Assembly (NCBI GenBank): GCA_028717165.1
Contig: JAQUOK010000061.1
Span: forward strand, 1 to 10,338
DNA length: 10,338 nt
Direction: 5' to 3'
Source: Victivallaceae bacterium
GTDB taxonomy: Bacteria; Verrucomicrobiota; Lentisphaeria; Victivallales; Victivallaceae
Part shown: positions 7,262 to 10,338 of the stretch, piece after piece
Layout of the letters: each line of letters begins with the position of its first letter
How positions within the stretch are numbered: position 1 is the stretch's first letter
Translations under genes and position numbers: made by a program
Notes under the pieces: generated by a model
Told to the model about the DNA's origin: nothing
What the model saw: only the letters and a program-made list of their open reading frames with translations
Databases searched by the model: none

Positions 7262-8137
7262 ATGTCTGAAAAATTTCTTACCACGCCTTACGGGCGGGTC
7301 TGGTATGATGTTCGCGGCTCCGGGCGGGCGGGAATTCCTTTGTTAATCGCACACGGCGGGCCGGGCATCGGGCATGATTATCTGGAATCCCTTTCTGAAC
7401 TAAGCTCTGAACGGCCGGTAATTTTTTATGACCAGCTTGGGAGCGGACGTTCTGCAGCAGCAGACGACCCGGCGTTCTGGACAATAGATTATTACATCTC
7501 CGAACTTGCTGCATTGATCAGAGAATTAAAACTGGAAAAAGTTCATTTGCTGGGACAGTCATGGGGGGCCTTCCTGGTCTGCGCATATTGGCTTCAACTG
7601 AAAACGCCGGCAGTAAAAAGTCTGATTTTGTCCAGCCCGTGTCTGAGCGCGCCGCGCTGGCATGAAGACCAGTGCGCCTGTCTTAAGCAGATGCCGCAGG
7701 AATTGCAGGAAATCATTCTCCGCGCCGAGGCCGAACATGATTACGCTTCTCCCGAATATCACCAAGCCATGGATATCTATTACCATCGTCATGTTTGCCG
7801 CATGGATCCCTGGCCGGAAGTCTTAGTCCGTTCATTGGACGGGCTCAACCTGAACCAGTATTTATACATGTGGGGAGCGAGCGAGTTTACCGTTACCGGG
7901 ACGCTGAAAGATGAAGACCTCAGTCCGCGCTTAGCGGAAATCAACATACCGGTTCTTTTGACCTGCGGAGAATTCGATGAAGCCGTCCCGGCAACCGTAG
8001 CGGATTTCAGCCGCCTTATTCCGGGAGCGGTAATGCGGGTTTTTGCCGGCGCGTCCCACCTGCATCACCTGGAAAAACCGGAACAATTTAATTCTGAACT
8101 GCGCGCCTTTCTGCGGCAAGTTGAAAAATTGCACTGA
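7262..8137 (+). CDS. Proline iminopeptidase-type alpha/beta hydrolase
   Basis: A 291-residue alpha/beta hydrolase of the S33 group (proline iminopeptidase and tricorn-interacting factor F1 type). Such enzymes cleave N-terminal proline or other residues from short peptides; some relatives act on esters or amides. Visible motifs are the oxyanion loop HGGPG (31-35), DQLGSGRS (57-64), nucleophile elbow GQSWG with S100, acid D239 in CGEFDEAVP, and base H266 in GASHLHH. The triad is complete and the length normal, with a helical cap about 125-220. The frame is open from 7193, but AGGAGG at 7250-7255 sits six bases before the ATG at 7262, which decides the start; ATG 7256 overlaps the region just after that site. 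There is no signal peptide, so it is cytoplasmic, probably in peptide turnover. It is a single gene converging on the regulator at 8375; the 237-base gap shows no clear terminator. Confidence 0.87.
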   Translation: MSEKFLTTPYGRVWYDVRGSGRAGIPLLIAHGGPGIGHDYLESLSELSSERPVIFYDQLGSGRSAAADDPAFWTIDYYISELAALIRELKLEKVHLLGQSWGAFLVCAYWLQLKTPAVKSLILSSPCLSAPRWHEDQCACLKQMPQELQEIILRAEAEHDYASPEYHQAMDIYYHRHVCRMDPWPEVLVRSLDGLNLNQYLYMWGASEFTVTGTLKDEDLSPRLAEINIPVLLTCGEFDEAVPATVADFSRLIPGAVMRVFAGASHLHHLEKPEQFNSELRAFLRQVEKLH

Positions 8138-8374
8138 TCCGAAAACCGGGCGACTTGAACAAGTCTAACAGCCGTTCCAGTCGAAATTGATCGGGTTATT
8201 CCCGCGGTCGAGCACGTTCGCTATCTGAACTGTATATAATTTTCAAACAACTCAAGTTTAAAATCAAATAAAAGCTTCAAAAAATAGCTTATAAGACGTT
8301 TTTATGTCATCTTTAAAACTGTAAATTGCTTACATTAATCAATAGTAATTTTTATTTAAGCGATCGCCCCCCGC

Positions 8375-9487
8375 CTACGGCGACAAGACCGCAGTCGTCT
8401 TACGTACCTTCAATTCTACCGGAATGACTATATGGCGCGGGGTAAGGTTTTCTTTCGGGTGTTCCAGTATTTCCATTATTATTTCCGCCGCCTTTTTACC
8501 GATACTTACGGTATCTTGGGCCACCGTGGTAAGTTCTATGCCCAATTGAGCGGATAATTCTATATCGTCGAACCCGCAAATTCCGACTCGTCCGGGGATG
8601 TCGAGGCCGATTTCGCGCAGTCCCCGAAGCAGTCCTATGGCTATCGGATCGGTCAGCGCAAATATTCCGACAGGTTCGTCTTGACAACCGGCCGCAATTT
8701 CCGGAGAGACATTATAAGCGTCTTTCATATAACCGTTATTCTGATCGGTAGCGGGAATCTCAATAATACATGAGTCGTCGAATGGAATCCGGTACTGGAG
8801 CATTGCCAGTCTGAATCCCTTAATACGTTCACGCTCAGTTTCTTTTTTCAGATTACTAATCAGTATTCTCATCTTTTTATAGCCGCATTCGGCCAGATGC
8901 CGGCCGGCAAAAAATCCCCCGGCACAATTATCCGGGACTACGTAATTAGTTCTGTCCGTCAATTGATTGAGCGCAGTATGGGCAAAAAAAACAAGCGGAG
9001 TTTCACTCTCGAAAATATTTTTAACTCCCGCAGAATATTCGGCTTGTTCTTCGGTGGGGGCGATTATAAAACCGTCCGCTTCGTCAATAAAACGCGCTAT
9101 GCATTCATTTTCTTTTTGCGGCACTCCTTTGCTGTTGCACAGGATAACTCCAAATCCCCGGCCAAAAAGGTAATCCTCAATCGCCATGATTATTTTTGAA
9201 TAATAGGGATTGGTTATATGATGCACGATCACCCCTATTTTTTTATTTTTATGCTCGCCCCAGGACGTGGATACGAATGTGCCGCTGCCCTGTCTCCTGA
9301 TAATATAGCCCTGGTTTATCAACGCATTCAGCGCCTTGAGCAAAGTGTGCTTGCTTACTCTGAATTCTTTTATAAGTTCATTCTCGGATGGCATCTTTTC
9401 CGAAGGATCATATTGCCCTTTTATTATTCTGCGCTTGATTATTTCGGTAATGCGGCGATGTTGCACTCTGTCGTATCTTAAATCCAT
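8375..9487 (-). CDS. AraR-like transcriptional regulator (GntR DNA-binding domain, LacI-type sensor)
   Basis: A 370-residue fusion of a GntR winged helix (about 8-73) and a LacI/periplasmic-binding-protein-like effector domain (about 83-360). The GntR part shows the usual MPSENELIKEFRVSKHTLLKAL and the wing RRQGSGTFVS. The sensor part shows KIGVIVHHITNPYYSKI, DGFIIAP, VPDNCAGG, GIFALTDPIAIG, VGICGFDDIE and the closing LTTVAQDTVSIGKKAAEI, the LacI pattern. This architecture is that of Bacillus AraR, a sugar-responsive repressor. The inducer here is unknown and is probably a sugar. No strong ribosome site precedes the ATG at 9487. A minus-strand TTGACA promoter and a palindrome (9496-9509) lie upstream. 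The same palindrome recurs beside the prepilin promoter, so autoregulation and control of that unit are likely. In Lentisphaerota such regulators commonly sit next to prepilin-like and carbohydrate-degradation genes, to my general knowledge. Confidence 0.9.
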   Translation of the reverse strand: MDLRYDRVQHRRITEIIKRRIIKGQYDPSEKMPSENELIKEFRVSKHTLLKALNALINQGYIIRRQGSGTFVSTSWGEHKNKKIGVIVHHITNPYYSKIIMAIEDYLFGRGFGVILCNSKGVPQKENECIARFIDEADGFIIAPTEEQAEYSAGVKNIFESETPLVFFAHTALNQLTDRTNYVVPDNCAGGFFAGRHLAECGYKKMRILISNLKKETERERIKGFRLAMLQYRIPFDDSCIIEIPATDQNNGYMKDAYNVSPEIAAGCQDEPVGIFALTDPIAIGLLRGLREIGLDIPGRVGICGFDDIELSAQLGIELTTVAQDTVSIGKKAAEIIMEILEHPKENLTPRHIVIPVELKVRKTTAVLSP

Positions 9488-9495
9488 AATAACCG

Positions 9496-9509
9496 CTTAT
9501 AAAGATAAG
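9496..9509. promoter_or_regulatory. Candidate autoregulatory operator of the GntR-LacI regulator
   Basis: CTTAT-AAAG-ATAAG is a 5-bp inverted repeat 9 to 22 bases upstream of the regulator start codon, downstream of its predicted transcription start. Ten of 14 positions match the palindrome at 9871-9884 (CTTATANNNATAA plus one). Binding there would block the regulator's own transcription. Confidence 0.45.
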
Positions 9510-9539
9510 TTTCATTGTTGTAAAATACTTTACAGTTAA

Positions 9540-9568
9540 AAATTAAATCGTAAGTCCGGTTTTGTCAA
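9540..9568 (-). promoter_or_regulatory. Promoter of the GntR-LacI regulator
   Basis: On the minus strand TTGACA (plus 9563-9568) is a perfect -35 box. It is followed after 17 bases by TAATTT (plus 9540-9545), a four-of-six -10 box. The predicted start site near 9533 gives a leader of about 45 nt before the ATG at 9487. Confidence 0.6.
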
Positions 9569-9591
9569 TTATCATACCGCAGTATTGACAA
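9562..9591. repeat. 8-bp inverted repeat over the regulator -35 box
   Basis: TTGTCAAT (9562-9569) and ATTGACAA (9584-9591) are exact inverse copies with a 14-base spacer. The left arm contains the minus-strand TTGACA and the right arm a plus-strand TTGACA. It may be a second regulator site, or simply two opposed -35 boxes; the plus-strand one has no good -10 partner (TAGTAC at 9608). Confidence 0.4.
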
Positions 9592-9630
9592 TTATTTTTT
9601 GAATCCGTAGTACGACAAATGGCGATTGGG

Positions 9631-9662
9631 GCGCGGAAGTTCGCTCCGCAATATTCCGGCGC
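9631..9662. repeat. GC-rich imperfect hairpin
   Basis: GCGCGGAA (9631-9638) pairs with TTCC-G-GCGC (9654-9662) with one bulged G. An alternative is GCGGA with TCCGC inside it. It is isolated in the gap and has no T-run; no function is seen. Confidence 0.3.
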
Positions 9663-9693
9663 TTTGACTCAGCGATAGCCTAAACGGCAGAAA

Positions 9694-9797
9694 TTTTTCA
9701 TTCCTGAAAGTAATCGGTCCGGTAACGACTTTTTCGTTAAGGGCCGGAGGAGCTCTCAACGCCAGCCGTTGCCGGATGACCGATTACTTCTGAAAAA
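9694..9797. repeat. MITE-like or structured element with 12-bp terminal inverted repeats
   Basis: AAGTAATCGGTC (9708-9719) and GACCGATTACTT (9778-9789) are perfect inverse copies closing an 82-base unit. Inside, CGG (9720-9722) can pair with CCG (9772-9774), TAACGA (9723-9728) with TCGTTA (9734-9739), and CAACG (9757-9761) with CGTTG (9767-9771), giving a three-way junction with a purine-rich single strand GGGCCGGAGGAGCTC. The direct repeat CTGAAA flanks the unit (9704-9709 and 9790-9795), like a target-site duplication, and TTTTTCA/TGAAAAA (9694-9700, 9791-9797) adds outer pairing. A non-autonomous transposable element and a structured RNA are both possible. No open frame is inside. Confidence 0.5.
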
Positions 9798-9828
9798 ACA
9801 AATATATCGAAATTTCAATCAGCCGGGG

Positions 9829-9857
9829 TTGACATTTCCAATGTTGTTTATTATAAT
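9829..9857 (+). promoter_or_regulatory. Perfect-consensus sigma-70-type promoter
   Basis: TTGACA (9829-9834), a 17-base spacer and TATAAT (9852-9857) match the housekeeping consensus in every position. The predicted start is near 9864. The first start codon with a recognisable product, the prepilin-like gene, is about 300 bases downstream. A promoter this strong would normally need a repressor, which fits the palindrome just after its start site. Confidence 0.8.
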
Positions 9858-9870
9858 ATATCAAGGGTAA

Positions 9871-9884
9871 CTTATACGTATAAC
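9871..9884. promoter_or_regulatory. Candidate operator just downstream of the strong promoter
   Basis: TTATACGTATAA (9872-9883) is a perfect 12-bp palindrome at about +9 to +20 of the predicted transcript, a classic repressor position. Its CG centre is usual for LacI/AraR-type sites. With flanks it reads CTTATACGTATAAC, close to CTTATAAAGATAAG in front of the regulator gene. A further ATAAG follows at 9887-9891. Confidence 0.5.
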
Positions 9885-10030
9885 TCATAAGTGCCCCATT
9901 CGGTTGAGATAACGGTAGTGCCATGAATGAGTGGTTCGATACCGTAGTCAGCAATTGCGGTCATCCTTTCATAAGGATATTTTAGATTTGCAAACGAATG
10001 AGAAGTGCGGATCAAGGAATCTGACCGTAA

Positions 10031-10063
10031 AAAAAACAGAATAAGTGGTAAAGCTTATTTTTT
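10031..10063 (+). terminator. Weak intrinsic terminator or attenuator
   Basis: AATAAG (10040-10045), an 8-base loop and CTTATT (10054-10059) are followed directly by TTTT. The A-run upstream (10029-10036) can extend pairing with the T-run. The stem contains little G+C, so termination would be inefficient. It lies between the strong promoter and the prepilin gene. Confidence 0.35.
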
Positions 10064-10166
10064 GCTAAGGGAAAATGGGAAAAGCCAGATAAGACATTAA
10101 TAATAAATAAATAGAATTTCAGTTAAAAAATTAACGGAAGCTAACAATTAACCGGGATGGTGAAAA

Positions 10167-10338
10167 ATGAAAAGTAAACAGTCAAATATTAAAAATGAAA
10201 TTTTCACCCTTATCGAACGCGTGCCTGGGTAAGGCATCGCATGCTATCCGGCTGAAACGTGCCGGACACGCCAATTATTCATTTCAGGCGTGTAGTCTGC
10301 CTCCCATCGCAAGATGAGGCGGAGGGACAAAGTCACGA
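10167..10338 (+). pseudogene. Interrupted start of a prepilin-like (type II secretion/pilin) gene, runs off right edge
   Basis: From ATG 10167 the frame gives a short basic leader and then FTLIE (10203-10217), the prepilin peptidase recognition motif. Relatives continue LLVVIAIIAIL; here it reads FTLIERVPG and stops at TAA (10230-10232). If T10230 is skipped, the next frame stays open (KASHAIRLKRAG...), apart from one TGA (10315-10317), to the window end (GGGTKSR). The sequence thus looks like a reading frame with one extra base and one stop, inserted after the glutamate codon. GGGATGG upstream (10154-10160) is a fair ribosome site. Prepilin-like proteins are membrane-anchored pseudopilins, very abundant in Lentisphaerota. 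Whether a second FTLIE motif with its hydrophobic helix follows beyond the edge cannot be seen. Alternatives are a 21-codon leader peptide or a decayed gene. Confidence 0.5.
10222..10320 (+). repeat. Four consecutive hairpins inside the prepilin reading frame
   Basis: In order: TGCCT-GGGTA-AGGCA (10222-10236); TCCGGC-8 nt-GCCGGA (10247-10266); ACACGCC-14 nt-GGCGTGT (10266-10293); GCCT-CC bulge-CATC-GCAA-GATG-AGGC (10299-10320) with a GNRA loop. The second and third share base A10266. They begin five bases after the last base of the FTLIE motif, and almost all of the following 98 bases are in stems or their loops. This looks like a palindromic element inserted in a coding sequence, comparable in kind to the Rickettsia palindromic elements. 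Confidence 0.5.

Larger units (their letters stand above)
9864..10166 (+). ncRNA. Long structured 5' leader or possible small RNA
   Basis: About 300 bases from the predicted start to the prepilin ATG, without a convincing gene. Possible stems are ACGGTA/TACCGT (9912-9917, 9940-9945) with an inner CCA/TGG; CGGTCA/TGACCG (9958-9963, 10022-10027) enclosing ATCCTT-TCAT-AAGGAT (9963-9978), although the two share one base and cannot both form fully; and AATAAG/CTTATT followed by T-run (10040-10063). I do not recognise a known riboswitch or RNA family. It may be an attenuating leader, or an independent RNA of about 200 nt ending at the T-run. Beyond 10064 it is A-rich and looks unstructured up to the ribosome site. 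Confidence 0.3.

Noticed and set aside
8138..8374. Bidirectional terminator between the convergent hydrolase and regulator genes
   Set aside because: Only short palindromes were found (GACTTG-AA-CAAGTC at 8152-8165 and GCGATCGC at 8360-8367), with no adjoining T-run on the relevant strand.
9694..9797. Integron attC site
   Set aside because: It has the general imperfect-hairpin look, but GTTAAGG does not match GTTRRRY, and there is no paired core site, cassette or integrase.
9923..9985. 20-codon frame in the prepilin leader beginning MNEWFD
   Set aside because: It has no Shine-Dalgarno sequence and no run of regulatory codons. A leader peptide is possible but not supported.

Overview
The window looks like chromosomal DNA of a Gram-negative, PVC-group bacterium, most likely Lentisphaerota (Victivallis-like). 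The strongest pointer is at the right edge. A gene there begins with the type IV prepilin motif FTLIE, and such prepilin-like proteins are hugely expanded in Lentisphaerota. The GntR-LacI hybrid regulator beside it fits the same picture. The assignment is an inference from gene style; no rRNA or other marker is present. Base composition is moderate in G+C, with AT-rich stretches in the metallophosphoesterase gene and in the intergenic regions.

Layout from left to right. 1-718 (minus): 5' part of dnaE, the replicative DNA polymerase III alpha subunit, cut by the window edge, with a fully conserved PHP metal site. 948-2231 (minus): a LarA-family nickel-pincer racemase/epimerase with its catalytic and cofactor residues intact. 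2453-4252 (plus): a membrane GT-C-type glycosyltransferase-like protein with a TPR tail. 4343-5527 (plus): a periplasmic HtrA/Deg serine protease with one PDZ domain and its own promoter. 5592-6452 (minus): a calcineurin-like metallophosphoesterase in AT-richer DNA. 6453-7261: a divergent non-coding region of about 800 bases with heptamer repeats, a REP-like palindrome doublet and other inverted repeats. 7262-8137 (plus): a proline iminopeptidase-type alpha/beta hydrolase. 8375-9487 (minus): an AraR-like regulator with a GntR DNA-binding domain and a LacI-type sensor domain. 9488-10166: about 680 bases without a clear gene, holding promoters, operator-like palindromes and a MITE-like or structured element. 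10167-10338 (plus): the broken or interrupted start of a prepilin-like gene.

The genes on the left are unrelated single units, not one operon. The coherent system is on the right. The regulator faces away from a plus-strand promoter with perfect consensus boxes (TTGACA, 17 bp, TATAAT) that drives the prepilin-like gene through a leader of about 300 nt. Near-identical 14-bp palindromes (CTTATA-NNN-ATAA) lie just in front of the regulator's start codon and just downstream of the prepilin promoter's start site. This suggests that the regulator controls both itself and the prepilin unit. The prepilin reading frame is itself interrupted right after FTLIE by about 100 nt that folds into four consecutive hairpins. 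This is the most unusual object in the window.
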